Source: UBA2988 sp965237965
Lineage (GTDB): Bacteria; Gemmatimonadota; Gemmatimonadetes; Longimicrobiales; Gaopeijiaceae
DNA length: 64,000 nt
Direction of reading: 5' to 3'
NCBI GenBank assembly: GCA_965237965.1
Contig: CBDEGT010000002.1
Span: 806,001 to 870,000 of the forward strand
How positions within the stretch are numbered: the first letter of the stretch is position 1; every line of letters begins with the position of its first letter. Made by a program: the position numbers and the translations under genes. Shown in pieces: positions 33,683 through 42,852 of the stretch. The notes beneath the pieces were generated by a model, which made no database searches, had not been told where the DNA came from, and saw nothing but the letters and a program-made list of their open reading frames with translations.

Positions 33683-35560
33683 GTGAGCCTCTACCTGCGC
33701 ATTCTGGGGTATCTGGGCCCTCACGCCTGGGTGTTAGCGGCCGCGGCAGTAGCGACGGTGGTTTTCGCAGCGCTGGACGCGTTTTCCCTCGTGCTCGTCA
33801 TCCCGTTCCTCGAGACCCTGTTCCGAGGCGCGCAGGAGACGGCAGGGGCCGGTGGAGGAATGCTGGGGCGCCTGCTGGCCGCCACGGTCGGCCGGTGGAC
33901 CGACGCTGGCGGGGATCCGCTCGATCGGGTCCAAGGGATCGTCGTCTTCATCCTGATCGTGTTCGCGCTCAAGAATCTGGTGGACTTCCTGCGTAGCTAT
34001 CTGGTGGCGCGCGTCGAGCAGGGGGTGACCCGCGATCTGCGGCGCCAGGTCTACGATCACCTGCTCGAGCTCGATCTGGCGTTCTTCGGACGCACGCGGA
34101 TGGGTCAGATCGTGTCCCGCCTGACCCATGACGTGGAGCAGCTGCGCACGCTCGTCACGCGTGAGCTGTCACGCTCGGTGAGCTCTTTCTTCGAGTTCGT
34201 CGCGGCGGTCGTGCTGATGGTGGCCATCTCCTGGAAGCTCACCGTCGCTGCCTTCCTGGTCGTGCCCTTCACCATGGGCATCTGGGGCCCTCTGGTTGGC
34301 AAGCTCCGCAGGGGCGACCGGCGTGTACTCGACCTCGCGGGCGGCGTGAACGCCCACATCCTCGAGACCCTTTCCGCGATCCGGCTGGTGAAGGCGTCAG
34401 GCGCGGAGGCGCACGAGCGAGCGCGCTTCCAGTCGCTCACTGGTGACTACTTCGGCACGTTCGTGCGCACCGAGCGGCTGCGGGCGGTAGCGGCGCCCCT
34501 CACCGAGATGCTCGCGGCGCTCGGTACCGTGATCCTGCTCTGGTACGGCGCCCGACTGGTGCTGTTGGACGGCGAGCTCACTCCCGAGCTCTTCATCGGC
34601 TTCGTCACGCTCTCCACCAAGCTGTACGCACCGATCAAGTACCTCTCCAAGCTGCCGGCTCTGGTGCAGCCGGGACTGGCCGGAGCAGAGCGGGTGTTCG
34701 AGTTCCTGGACGCGCCCATCGAAATCCAGGACGGGCCGGGCGCGCGCCCCTTCCAGGGGCTGTCCCGAGAGATCCGCTTCGAAGGGGTAGGGTTCGCCTA
34801 CCGCCCCGGATGGCCGGTGCTCCAGGACGTTGACTTGGTCGTGCCGCGCGGGAGCGTGGTGGCCCTGGTGGGCCCGAGCGGGGCCGGGAAGAGTACGCTG
34901 GTGGACCTCGTCGCGCGCTTCCACGATCCGACCGCGGGGCGCATCACGGTAGACGGCGTGGAGGTGCGCGAGTTCGGGATTGCTTCCCTGCGTGCGAGCA
35001 TCGGAATGGTCTCTCAGGAGACCGTGTTGTTCCACGATACGGTGCGCGCCAATGTCGCGTATGGCATGGCCGACGCCTCGCTGGCCGATGTCGAGCGGGC
35101 GGCCCGGGCCGCCCACGCACACGAGTTCGTGACCGCGTTGCCTCTCGGGTACGAGACGCTGGTGGGTGAGCGCGGCACGCAGCTCTCGGGCGGGCAGCGC
35201 CAGAGGCTCGCGATCGCGCGCGCGATCCTACGCGACCCACCGATTCTGATCCTCGATGAGGCGACCAGCGCGCTCGACACTGAGGCTGAGCGGCTGGTGC
35301 AGGCCGCCATCGAACGGCTGCTCGCCGGCCGCACCGTGCTCGTGATCGCGCACCGCCTCTCTACGGTGCGACGTGCGGATCAGATTGTCGTTCTTGATCA
35401 GGGCCGTGTGGTGGAGCGGGGCGATCATTCCACCCTACTCGCGCGTGGAGGCCCGTATCGTCGGCTCCATGATCTTCAGTTCGCAGCCTACCCACGCGCG
35501 GAGGAAGCCGACGCGATGCCGGCGGACGAGGCCGCCTCCCCTTCGCCGGCCGCCTGGTAG
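33683..35560 (+). CDS. MsbA-like lipid/multidrug ABC exporter (fused permease-ATPase)
   Basis: The 625-residue half-transporter has an N-terminal membrane domain (about 10-325, six helices). Its ATPase domain (about 355-600) has Walker A GPSGAGKST, the signature LSGGQRQRLAIARAIL, Walker B ILILDEATSALD and the H-loop IAHRLST. It should work as a homodimer. The next gene, 5 bp downstream, is a lipid A-type acyltransferase, which supports a role in flipping lipid A-core like MsbA. The sequence alone cannot exclude another lipid or drug substrate. Confidence 0.88.
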   Translation: MSLYLRILGYLGPHAWVLAAAAVATVVFAALDAFSLVLVIPFLETLFRGAQETAGAGGGMLGRLLAATVGRWTDAGGDPLDRVQGIVVFILIVFALKNLVDFLRSYLVARVEQGVTRDLRRQVYDHLLELDLAFFGRTRMGQIVSRLTHDVEQLRTLVTRELSRSVSSFFEFVAAVVLMVAISWKLTVAAFLVVPFTMGIWGPLVGKLRRGDRRVLDLAGGVNAHILETLSAIRLVKASGAEAHERARFQSLTGDYFGTFVRTERLRAVAAPLTEMLAALGTVILLWYGARLVLLDGELTPELFIGFVTLSTKLYAPIKYLSKLPALVQPGLAGAERVFEFLDAPIEIQDGPGARPFQGLSREIRFEGVGFAYRPGWPVLQDVDLVVPRGSVVALVGPSGAGKSTLVDLVARFHDPTAGRITVDGVEVREFGIASLRASIGMVSQETVLFHDTVRANVAYGMADASLADVERAARAAHAHEFVTALPLGYETLVGERGTQLSGGQRQRLAIARAILRDPPILILDEATSALDTEAERLVQAAIERLLAGRTVLVIAHRLSTVRRADQIVVLDQGRVVERGDHSTLLARGGPYRRLHDLQFAAYPRAEEADAMPADEAASPSPAAW

Positions 35561-35565
35561 GCCGA

Positions 35566-36507
35566 GTGCGTGGCTCGCGGAGCGCGGTGTCCCTCCGCCA
35601 CCGCGTCGAGTACGTCGCTTTCAGGATCGGCATCGCCTGCTTGGATGTGTTGCCGGAACGCTGGGCGGTCTCGGTCGGGGGCGCGCTCGGCTGGTTCTCG
35701 GGCGTCGTGCTCCGCATTCGTCGTCGTGTGACCGACGAGAATCTCGCTCGAGCCTTTCCGGAGCGGGAACGGAGCTGGCGTAACCGGGTGGCCCGCGCGA
35801 GCTACACGAACCTGGGAAGGGAATCGGTGGCGAGCTTTCGCTTCGGTGGCGAGCCCGCAGAGCGGATACGCGTGCGTACCGCCGATGTCGTCGGCATGGA
35901 CGCGGTGCTCGACGCGGTCGCCACTGGCCGGGGGGCTATCCTCGTAACCGGTCATCTGGGCAACTGGGAGCTGGCTGGAGCGGCCGTCGCGGCACGCGGG
36001 GTCCCGATCGACGCCGTCGCGGTGCAGCAGGCGAACCTGCTATTCGACGAGGCGTTGGTGCGAAACCGAGCGACGCTCGGCATCAACGTCATCAGCAGGA
36101 ACGATGCGCCCAGGGACGTGCTCCGGTCGCTCCGCGCGGGCCGCGTCCCCGGTCTGCTGGCGGACCAATACGCTCGCCGCGCAGGCGTTTTCGTGGACTT
36201 CCTCGGTACGCCCGCATCCACGCCGCGTGGGCCGGCCGTATTCGCGCTGCGCGCCGGTGTCCCGCTCTTCCTCGGCACTTGTGTGCCTCGTCCCGGGTCG
36301 CCTGGTCGTTACCTGTGCGAGGTGGAAGAGGTGCGTGTGGAGCGTACAGGGGATTTGGAGGAGGACGTTCGGCGCCTGACCGCGGCTCACGCAGCTGCCC
36401 TCGGCTCGAGGGTGCGGAGTTGCCCGGAGCACTACCTGTGGCAGCACCGGCGTTGGCGGGCTTCTGCCCCGGACCGCGCGGTTGGAGAGGAAGGGAGCGC
36501 CGAGTAG
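35566..36507 (+). CDS. LpxL/HtrB-like lysophospholipid (lipid A) acyltransferase
   Basis: The 313-residue protein has the HX4E catalytic motif in LVTGHLGNWELAGAAVA, a second block PGLLADQYARRAGVFVDFLG and GVPLFLGTCVPRP. These match the LpxL/LpxM lauroyl acyltransferase family, which adds secondary acyl chains to lipid A at the inner face of the inner membrane. The GTG at 35566 follows the exporter stop by 5 bp, so the two are co-transcribed. The acyl chain and the acceptor are not known. Confidence 0.88.
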   Translation: MRGSRSAVSLRHRVEYVAFRIGIACLDVLPERWAVSVGGALGWFSGVVLRIRRRVTDENLARAFPERERSWRNRVARASYTNLGRESVASFRFGGEPAERIRVRTADVVGMDAVLDAVATGRGAILVTGHLGNWELAGAAVAARGVPIDAVAVQQANLLFDEALVRNRATLGINVISRNDAPRDVLRSLRAGRVPGLLADQYARRAGVFVDFLGTPASTPRGPAVFALRAGVPLFLGTCVPRPGSPGRYLCEVEEVRVERTGDLEEDVRRLTAAHAAALGSRVRSCPEHYLWQHRRWRASAPDRAVGEEGSAE

Positions 36508-36593
36508 AGGACCGGTGAACCGTGCTGGTGGGTGCTCGTGCCATCGAGTACGATGCCGGCTCGGGGTGGCAAGGATTCGGACAAGGGGGGGGT

Positions 36594-37385
36594 GTGCCGA
36601 ATAAGGATCATCAGAGCTCCGACGCCTCGGTGACCGGCAACGTGAAGCCGACGGGTGACGCGCCCGTCGACCGGATATTCACCGAGCCCGCCTCACGGCG
36701 GAGCGACTTCACGTTCGACGCCCGGACGGCGTCGGTGTTCGACGACATGGTCGGCCGCTCGGTGCCGTTCTACGACGAGATTCAGCGCATGGTCACCGAG
36801 CTCGCCGCCGACTTCGCGGTTCCCGGGACCAACCTCTACGACCTTGGCTGCGCGACGGGTACGACTCTGCTGTCCCTCGACCCCAAGGTCGATCCCTCGG
36901 TCCGCTTCATTGGTGTGGACAACTCGGACCAGATGCTGGAACAGGCGCGGCGGAAACTCGCCGCCGCGCCCAGCGGCCGGGAGCGGCTACTCGTTCGGGG
37001 GGACGTGAACGAGGTGTTTCAGGTCGAGAACGCCTCGGTCGTGATCCTTCTGCTCACCCTCCAGTTTGTCCGACCTCTCCATCGAGAGCGCGTGGTTGAA
37101 ACGATCTGCAAGGGCCTCAATCCACAGGGCTGCCTCATCCTTGTCGAGAAGCTTACGGAGCCCGAAACGCTCTTCAACCGCCTCTTCATCAAGTACTACT
37201 ACGACATGAAACGCCTGCAGGGTTACTCGGAGATGGAGATCGCGAACAAGCGTGAAGCGCTCGAGAACGTGCTGATCCCGTACCGGCTAGAGGAGAACGA
37301 GGCACTCCTTCGCTCCAGCGGATTCTCGAAGTTCCAGGTCTGGTTCCGCTGGTACAACTTCTGTGGCATGATCGGGGTGAAGTGA
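36594..37385 (+). CDS. cmoA: Carboxy-S-adenosyl-L-methionine synthase
   Basis: The 263-residue protein has the CmoA features: VDRIFTEPASRRSDFTFD, VFDDMVGRSVPFYDEIQRMV, the SAM-binding LYDLGCATGTTLLSL, GVDNSDQMLEQAR, and a C-terminal EALLRSSGFSKFQVWFRWYN. CmoA makes carboxy-SAM from SAM and prephenate. CmoB then uses it to modify wobble uridine in tRNA (cmo5U). CmoB is not in this window. GTG 36594 directly follows an AAGGGGGGG ribosome-binding site. The stop overlaps the next start by 4 bp (GTGA). Confidence 0.9.
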   Translation: MPNKDHQSSDASVTGNVKPTGDAPVDRIFTEPASRRSDFTFDARTASVFDDMVGRSVPFYDEIQRMVTELAADFAVPGTNLYDLGCATGTTLLSLDPKVDPSVRFIGVDNSDQMLEQARRKLAAAPSGRERLLVRGDVNEVFQVENASVVILLLTLQFVRPLHRERVVETICKGLNPQGCLILVEKLTEPETLFNRLFIKYYYDMKRLQGYSEMEIANKREALENVLIPYRLEENEALLRSSGFSKFQVWFRWYNFCGMIGVK

Positions 37386-38185
37386 CGACAGGCTTGTCGT
37401 CGGGGCGTATCGATCCAGACGCGCCGTCGGTGGGGGATCCGCCAGCAACGTCGAGTTCGCCGTTCCTGGTGCGCGCGGGCAATTCCATGTTCCGCTACCG
37501 TGATGCCGTCTCGCCCGCGGTCTTCCTCACGTTGTTGGTGATGACTCGACCGGTGCGGCTGCTCGACAGTGACGGGTGGGACCGAGCCTTGGACGGCGTA
37601 GGTCTGCTGCTGGCGAGCGCGGGGCAAGCTCTGCGCGTGGCGGTGATCGGCTATGCGTACATCGTGCGAGGCGGGAGGGGACGCCGGGTACACGCGGACG
37701 ACTTGGTGACGAGTGGCTTGTTCGCCGCCTCTCGCAACCCTCTCTACGTAGGCAACCTCCTCGTCTACGCCGGGCTGCTGATCGTCTGGAACAGCCCGTT
37801 GATGTACGTGGTCGCGGTGCCGTTCTTCCTTTTCCTCTACCGATCGATCGTCGCCGCCGAGGAGGCGTTCCTGCATGTCCGGTTCGGTGCGGCGTACGAG
37901 CGCTACTGCCGTGACGTGGGACGGTGGATTCCAGATTTTCGTAGACTTCCGGAGTCCTTGGAGGGGATGTCGTTCAACTGGCGCCGCGTGGTGCTCAAGG
38001 ACTACGGTTCGATCGCCGCGTGGACGCTGACGGCGTGTCTTCTGCTGATCCTGGAGACCTTGCACTTCCATGGGTACGCCAGCAGCGAGCGCTCGACCTG
38101 GGCGCTGGTGGGGCTGATGGGATCGATCACTGCCATGTGGGCCCTCGCCCGCTGGCTCAAGCTGACGCGGCGCCTACGGGAGTAG
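37382..38185 (+). CDS. Isoprenylcysteine/phospholipid methyltransferase-family membrane protein
   Basis: The 267-residue protein has about five to six hydrophobic segments. It carries the ICMT/PEMT signature SRNPLYVGNLLVYAGLLIVW followed by EEAFLHVRFGAAYERYCRDV, the SAM-binding helix region. Bacterial members methylate lipids, quinone-like compounds or other membrane molecules; few substrates are known. It is coupled to cmoA by a 4-bp overlap. A second member lies at 40005, 2 kb downstream. Confidence 0.8.
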   Translation: MTTGLSSGRIDPDAPSVGDPPATSSSPFLVRAGNSMFRYRDAVSPAVFLTLLVMTRPVRLLDSDGWDRALDGVGLLLASAGQALRVAVIGYAYIVRGGRGRRVHADDLVTSGLFAASRNPLYVGNLLVYAGLLIVWNSPLMYVVAVPFFLFLYRSIVAAEEAFLHVRFGAAYERYCRDVGRWIPDFRRLPESLEGMSFNWRRVVLKDYGSIAAWTLTACLLLILETLHFHGYASSERSTWALVGLMGSITAMWALARWLKLTRRLRE

Positions 38186-38312
38186 GGCCTACCGTGCCCG
38201 ACCCGTGGCGCGGAGGGTGAGCCCCGCCCGAAGCGGTTCCTGGCGGAACTGGCCGCGATCGACTGCGGTATGATCGCAAGGTACGCGTCGTGTTCTGGGG
38301 TCCACCGCGCGG

Positions 38313-39134
38313 GTGGTCGTGCAGACACGGCGATTCCCCTTCCTGAGGCGGCTCCGCTTGATCTACGTCTGCATCCCGGTCCACAACGAGGCACGCACCG
38401 TCGGAGTCTTGATCTGGAAGGTCCGCAAGGTGATGGCTGAGCTGGGGCGGGACTATGAGATCATGGTGCTGGACGACGCGTCGACCGACGACACGCCCGC
38501 CACCTTGGACCGCTACCGGAAGGTGCTTCCACTCACGGTGATTCGTCCCGCGGAGCGCATCGGGTACGCTCGCGCCACTGAACGCCTGCTCCGGGCTGTG
38601 GTGACGCGCGCGGCCTATCCGAAGCGCGACGTCGTGGTCACGCTTCAGGGCGATTTCACCGATGATCCGGCAGACCTGGCGACGCTGATCAAGACGATCG
38701 AGGGGGGGGCCGACGTGGTCGTCGGCTGCGCGCCCACGCGCGGTACGCGAACGGGCAAGGAACGGCGTCATGGGTTGCACGTGGTTCCGCGTTCCGTCTC
38801 TTGGGCACGCCGGTTGGCCCCCTTGGTTCTCGGCCCGCTAGGTCGACGCGCGCCGGTATCGGATCCGCTCGGCGGGTTCCGTGCCTATCGCGTGATCGTG
38901 CTGAAGAAGGTGCTCCGCGACGAGAACGCCGCTCCGCTGCTCTCGACCGACGGGTGGAGTGCCAACATAGAGCTGCTCGGGCTGGTGGCCCCTCATGCCC
39001 GCCGGATCGAAGAGACGCCGCTCGCGCCCCGCTACGACCTGCGCGTGCGGCCGACGCGTGTGCGCGCGCTGCCGGTGCTCAAGGATCTGCTGCGTGTCCG
39101 CGGCCGTTCCTGGTTTGCTCCGGCCGCGAGCTGA
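38313..39134 (+). CDS. Family 2 glycosyltransferase
   Basis: The 273-residue protein has the GT-A nucleotide-sugar fold. It has the start VCIPVHNEARTVGVLIWKV, the first Asp pair in MVLDDASTDDTPATL, the central VVVTLQGDFTDDPADL and an acceptor loop with DPLGGFRAYR. It has no membrane helices, so it acts at the cytoplasmic face of the inner membrane. GTG 38313 is tentative, since no strong ribosome-binding site is seen. It is followed 2 bp later by a DUF3108 gene. Donor and acceptor are unknown; LPS or lipid glycosylation fits the neighbourhood. Confidence 0.82.
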   Translation: MVVQTRRFPFLRRLRLIYVCIPVHNEARTVGVLIWKVRKVMAELGRDYEIMVLDDASTDDTPATLDRYRKVLPLTVIRPAERIGYARATERLLRAVVTRAAYPKRDVVVTLQGDFTDDPADLATLIKTIEGGADVVVGCAPTRGTRTGKERRHGLHVVPRSVSWARRLAPLVLGPLGRRAPVSDPLGGFRAYRVIVLKKVLRDENAAPLLSTDGWSANIELLGLVAPHARRIEETPLAPRYDLRVRPTRVRALPVLKDLLRVRGRSWFAPAAS

Positions 39135-39136
39135 CC

Positions 39137-39991
39137 GTGCGCTCCACTCAGCGTTCGACGATGCTAGCGGTGCTCGCGCTCTGGGCGCAGGCGTTTGGGG
39201 CCGAGGCCGGCGCACAGGTGATCTCGGCGGAATCGCTCGCAACCCCGTACCTGGTTGCGCCCGCGCCGGAGCCGCCGCTCGTTGCCCCGGTTCCGTTCGG
39301 CCTCGGGGAGCGGCTCGAGTATCAGGTTAAGCTCGGGATCTTCTCCGCCGGCAAAGGCTTCCTCGGTGTCGAAGGAATCGACACGGTGCGCGGCCGTCAG
39401 ACCTACCGCCTCTCGATGGGGATCGAGGGCGGCATTCTCTTCGCCAAGGTGAACGACCTGTACCAGTCGTGGCTGGATACTCACACGCTGGTCAGCCGGC
39501 GTTTCATTCGGGACATCCACGAGGTGAAATACAAGAGCTTCCGTGAGTGGGCGATCTATCCCGAGGAGCGCTACTGGGAGCGGGTGGACGAAGACAGGTC
39601 CGAGGACATGATCACGTCGGAGCCGCTCGATGAGCTCGCGTTCATGTTCTGGATGCGCACGCTGCCGTTCGAGGTGGGAGAGACGTACACCTTCAACCGC
39701 TACTTCAAGAAGGACGGCAATCCAGTCGTGCTCAAGGTGCTCCGCCGCGAGCGGCGCGAGGTGCCCGCTGGAGAGTTCGACTGCATCGTCGTACAGCCCA
39801 TCATCCGCACGAAAGGCTTGTTCGGCGAAGGCGGCAAGGCCGAGATCTACTTCTCCGACGACGAGAACCGATACCTCGTCTACATGCGCTCTGAGATCCC
39901 GGTGGTGGGGTCCATCACCCTGCACCTCCGAGAGATCCAGAGCGGGACCCCGCTGGGTACGGTCGCCGAGCACCCTGTCGTCGACCGTTGA
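39137..39991 (+). CDS. DUF3108 family secreted protein
   Basis: The 284-residue product has a short signal-like N-terminus (residues 8-28, ending EAGAQ). A beta-rich body follows with the DUF3108 pattern GERLEYQVKLGIFSAGKGFL, and later YTFNRYFKKDGNPVVLKVLR and GEFDCIVVQPIIRTKGLF. Homologues are periplasmic and of unknown function, probably lipid- or LPS-binding beta-sheet proteins. The gene follows the glycosyltransferase by 2 bp. GTG 39137 is the first start in frame that gives a signal peptide. Confidence 0.8.
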   Translation: MRSTQRSTMLAVLALWAQAFGAEAGAQVISAESLATPYLVAPAPEPPLVAPVPFGLGERLEYQVKLGIFSAGKGFLGVEGIDTVRGRQTYRLSMGIEGGILFAKVNDLYQSWLDTHTLVSRRFIRDIHEVKYKSFREWAIYPEERYWERVDEDRSEDMITSEPLDELAFMFWMRTLPFEVGETYTFNRYFKKDGNPVVLKVLRRERREVPAGEFDCIVVQPIIRTKGLFGEGGKAEIYFSDDENRYLVYMRSEIPVVGSITLHLREIQSGTPLGTVAEHPVVDR

Positions 39992-40004
39992 GCCCACGCG
40001 GACC

Positions 40005-40559
40005 GTGAGGCTGTCGCTTCGGCAGCTCCGGCTCCGGGCCATCTGGGTACTGATTCTTCCGTTCCTGGTGCTCGCACGGCCTACGCCCCCGTTGTTGATG
40101 CTTGGGGGCGGGTTTGCGCTACTGGGTGCGGCGCTTCGAGGCTGGGCAGCGGGCACGATCCACAAGGACCGCGAGCTCAGCACCACCGGGCCTTACGCGC
40201 ACACGCGCAATCCTCTTTATCTGGGCAGCTTCCTCGTGGGGCTCGGCATCACGCTGGCGGGGGGACGCCCGACGTTCGTCCTGTTCTTCGGTATCTTCTT
40301 CGCCTGGGTCTACGGCCGCACGATCCGCGCTGAGGCGCGCTCGCTCGGCGAGCGGTTCGGCGAGCGATACTCGGAGTACGCCGGGAGCGTGCCACTCTTC
40401 GTGCCCCGGCTGGTCCCCTATCGGTCCGCCGGAGGGAGGCGGGGCGCGACGACCGGCGGATTCACTTTGAAGCGCTGGCGTCAGAACCGCGAGTACCAGG
40501 CGTTGCTGGGCGTGCTCGCGGGCTTCGCGTTCCTCGCTGCCAAGCTGCTCTGGAGTTGA
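40005..40559 (+). CDS. Isoprenylcysteine methyltransferase-family protein (second copy)
   Basis: The 184-residue protein has four to five hydrophobic segments. Its signature TTGPYAHTRNPLYLGSFLVG is followed by RTIRAEARSLGERFGERYSE, the SAM-binding part of the ICMT fold. It is shorter than the first copy at 37382 and lacks that copy's C-terminal extension. GTG 40005 follows the DUF3108 stop by 13 bp. Substrate unknown. Confidence 0.8.
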   Translation: MRLSLRQLRLRAIWVLILPFLVLARPTPPLLMLGGGFALLGAALRGWAAGTIHKDRELSTTGPYAHTRNPLYLGSFLVGLGITLAGGRPTFVLFFGIFFAWVYGRTIRAEARSLGERFGERYSEYAGSVPLFVPRLVPYRSAGGRRGATTGGFTLKRWRQNREYQALLGVLAGFAFLAAKLLWS

Positions 40560-40584
40560 GCGGCCCGCGGGTTACCGGGGTCCT

Positions 40585-41634
40585 CTACCACGGGTAGTGG
40601 ATCTTCGCCACCGCAACCTTCTCGAGCACGGCCTCCACCGTGACCCGCCGCATGCCGTCCCGATACCTGGGAGAGACCGGGTATTCCTCTCCGGGGAATT
40701 CGGCGTACCCGTCCACGACGAGATCCTCGAAGCGTCGATAGGGGCCCGTGCGTTTCGGATTGGTGTACCCGTACAGCCCGACGACCGGGACGTCGAGCGC
40801 ACGGGCGATGTGGAGCGGTCCCGTGTCCGGACTGATCACGAGTGCGCTGCCGGCCAGCAGCCAGACCAGTCTGCGCACGTCGTCGCCGAGCAGGTCGATC
40901 GGATGGGCGCGGGTCAGCGCCCGAATCCGGTCGGCCATCGCGCGCTCGATCGCGGAGGGACCGCCAACCAGCAAGGGTTGGAGCCCGTGGTCGGTCTCGA
41001 GCGCCTCAAGCACGCGAGCATACCCCTCAGGGCTCCAGTTCTTCTTCTTCTTGCTGGTACCGACCACGACGGCGCACGCCGGTCGGTCGAGGCGACCGAA
41101 AAAGGCGTCCTGCGCCGCACGCTCTTCAGCGTGGATCGGGAGGTCCCATACCGGGGGCCGAGGGTCGACGCCCAGGTACTCCAGAAACTCGAAGTACTGA
41201 TCCTGCACGTGTTGCTGACCGCGAAAGGGAATGCGCTCGTCGGTAAAGAGCCAGTTGAGGTCTCGTGCGCGCGCGCGATCGAAGCCGAGCTTGCGCCGCG
41301 CGGGTGTCAGCGCCGTGATCACGCCCGCCTTCAGGTAGACTTGGAGCGCCAGCACGAGGTCGTAGGGTCGCACGGGGAAGGCGCGCGCGAGCGCGCGGTA
41401 GCTCCGCAAAGTGTCCAATCCACGCCGGCGCGGAAAAACGAGGAACTCGTCCACCGAGCGGTGGCCAGCGACCAGCTGGTGGGGCACCGGCTGGATCACC
41501 CAGCTGACGCGGCAGTCCGGCCAGCGAGCCTTGAGCGCATTCAGAACCGGCAACACGTGCACCGCATCGCCGATCGCCGACAGCATGACGACGCAGATGG
41601 TCCGAGGCGGCTCGCGATCGGACGCCGAGCTCAT
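40585..41634 (-). CDS. Family 9 glycosyltransferase (heptosyltransferase-like)
   Basis: The 349-residue GT-B enzyme has the ADP-heptose:LPS heptosyltransferase family pattern: TICVVMLSAIGDAVHVLPVL, NALKARWPDCRVSWVIQP, GTSKKKKNWSPEGYARVLE and the C-terminal VISPDTGPLHIARALDVPVV. Such enzymes build the LPS inner core. The start ATG 41634 overlaps the stop of the Kdo-kinase-like gene by 4 bp (ATGA). A neighbouring Kdo kinase supports an LPS-core role, although the donor sugar is not certain. Confidence 0.88.
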   Translation of the reverse strand: MSSASDREPPRTICVVMLSAIGDAVHVLPVLNALKARWPDCRVSWVIQPVPHQLVAGHRSVDEFLVFPRRRGLDTLRSYRALARAFPVRPYDLVLALQVYLKAGVITALTPARRKLGFDRARARDLNWLFTDERIPFRGQQHVQDQYFEFLEYLGVDPRPPVWDLPIHAEERAAQDAFFGRLDRPACAVVVGTSKKKKNWSPEGYARVLEALETDHGLQPLLVGGPSAIERAMADRIRALTRAHPIDLLGDDVRRLVWLLAGSALVISPDTGPLHIARALDVPVVGLYGYTNPKRTGPYRRFEDLVVDGYAEFPGEEYPVSPRYRDGMRRVTVEAVLEKVAVAKIHYPW

Positions 41635-42422
41635 CCCCGGTTCCCGAGCCCGGCGTTCTCCCAGAGAATCCCCCACTCGCTGCGACCAATCCAAAGCCGG
41701 GTACGCTCCTCGTGCTTGCGGAGCGAGCGTGCGAGCCGCTCAACCATGGGAGCCGCGTCGCACGCGACGCCCGGCGGTCGCGTGCGGCATCGGTCAAGGT
41801 CGAGCAGGAGAGGGAACGGACCGCCGACGCTGCGCTCGAGCAGCACGTTCTTCGCGTTCACGTCTGGGTGCTCGATGCCGGCCGCGGCGCTGCGCGCAAG
41901 CAGCGCGCCTACTGCGCGCAAGATCTCGGCGCGCTCTGCCTCGGAGTGCTCCGCGTCGAACAGCGCGTGGGCCAGGTCGCGCGCTTCGGCGATGAATTCC
42001 GTGATCAAGTCTGCCCGGTAGAAGGGGCCGTGGCGGTAGACGGCCCCCGCCATCACTCGCGGCGTGGCGATTCCGCGCCGGCGCACCTCGGCGCTGGTGC
42101 ACGCCTCCTGCACCGGGCGCCCGACCCCGACCCGTAGGTAGCGATCACCGAGCAGGGGGCCCGCCACCCAGCCGCCGCGACGGTAGCGCCGGACGACCCA
42201 GCGACCGCGCGTCGTGGTCACTACAGGCACGGGCCCACGTCCCTGGAGCAGCAGGTCCGCCTGCTCGGTGGCTGCCTCGTACAGCGTCTCGTCGCGCGCC
42301 AGCGCAGCGCGCACCCACGCCTCGACTTCCGGCGCGGAGAACGCCTCGGCGTCCGCACCCCTGACGATCTGTAGCCCGGCCGGGAGGTTCACCTGCTGGT
42401 CGACGGGCCGAGGTTCGCTCAA
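41631..42422 (-). CDS. 3-deoxy-D-manno-octulosonic acid (Kdo) kinase-like LPS kinase
   Basis: The 263-residue protein has a small kinase-like fold of the KdkA/WaaP group. It has GRWVVRRYRRGGWVAGPLLG, then FIAEARDLAHALF, the catalytic loop GIEHPDVNAKNVLL and PLLLDLDRCR with the metal-binding Asp. It would phosphorylate Kdo or core heptose at the inner membrane. The start is TTG 42422, overlapping the DUF6941 stop by 4 bp. It is coupled to the GT9 gene. Confidence 0.85.
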   Translation of the reverse strand: MSEPRPVDQQVNLPAGLQIVRGADAEAFSAPEVEAWVRAALARDETLYEAATEQADLLLQGRGPVPVVTTTRGRWVVRRYRRGGWVAGPLLGDRYLRVGVGRPVQEACTSAEVRRRGIATPRVMAGAVYRHGPFYRADLITEFIAEARDLAHALFDAEHSEAERAEILRAVGALLARSAAAGIEHPDVNAKNVLLERSVGGPFPLLLDLDRCRTRPPGVACDAAPMVERLARSLRKHEERTRLWIGRSEWGILWENAGLGNRG

Positions 42423-42850
42423 GTGCTCCCGCCGGCTGCATCGGTGCCAGGCTGCGCCTCGGACGCGTCGTCGGCGAGCAGGACGTGCAGAGCCGGTCCC
42501 TCGAGCCGGGTACCTTTCATTCGAAGGACTAGGCGGTAGGCGCCCGGTTGGGGGAAGACCACCTGCTCGAGAGGCATGATGAGGCGCGTGCGCGCCGGCG
42601 GTCGCTCGGGGGCCCGTCGATCGACGTCGGTGTGCCCGTCGAGGGTGAGGATCGGGCGTCCCGTCGGATCCTCCACGTCGACGAGGAACTGGTACCGTCC
42701 GTCGTCCTTGCGGTCCCACTCGATCCCCATCACGAGCACCATCCGTGCTTGCCTGGCTGGGAAGCCTGGGGCGAACAGATCGTTGAAGATGCCGTGGATG
42801 TCCAGCTTGCCGTCAGGAGTGGTGCGGGCGTCCTCGCAAACCAGCGCCAT
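42419..42850 (-). CDS. DUF6941 family protein
   Basis: The 143-residue protein matches the pattern of a small family I know as DUF6941: ALVCEDARTTPDGKLDIHGI, FNDLFAPGFPARQ and a C2-like beta-sandwich body ending RLVLRMKGTRLEGPALHVLL. Function unknown. ATG 42850 lies 2 bp after the hyuB stop. A GTG at 42862 inside hyuB is an alternative. It is probably read through from hyuB into the LPS genes. Confidence 0.75.
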   Translation of the reverse strand: MALVCEDARTTPDGKLDIHGIFNDLFAPGFPARQARMVLVMGIEWDRKDDGRYQFLVDVEDPTGRPILTLDGHTDVDRRAPERPPARTRLIMPLEQVVFPQPGAYRLVLRMKGTRLEGPALHVLLADDASEAQPGTDAAGGST

Positions 42851-42852
42851 GA

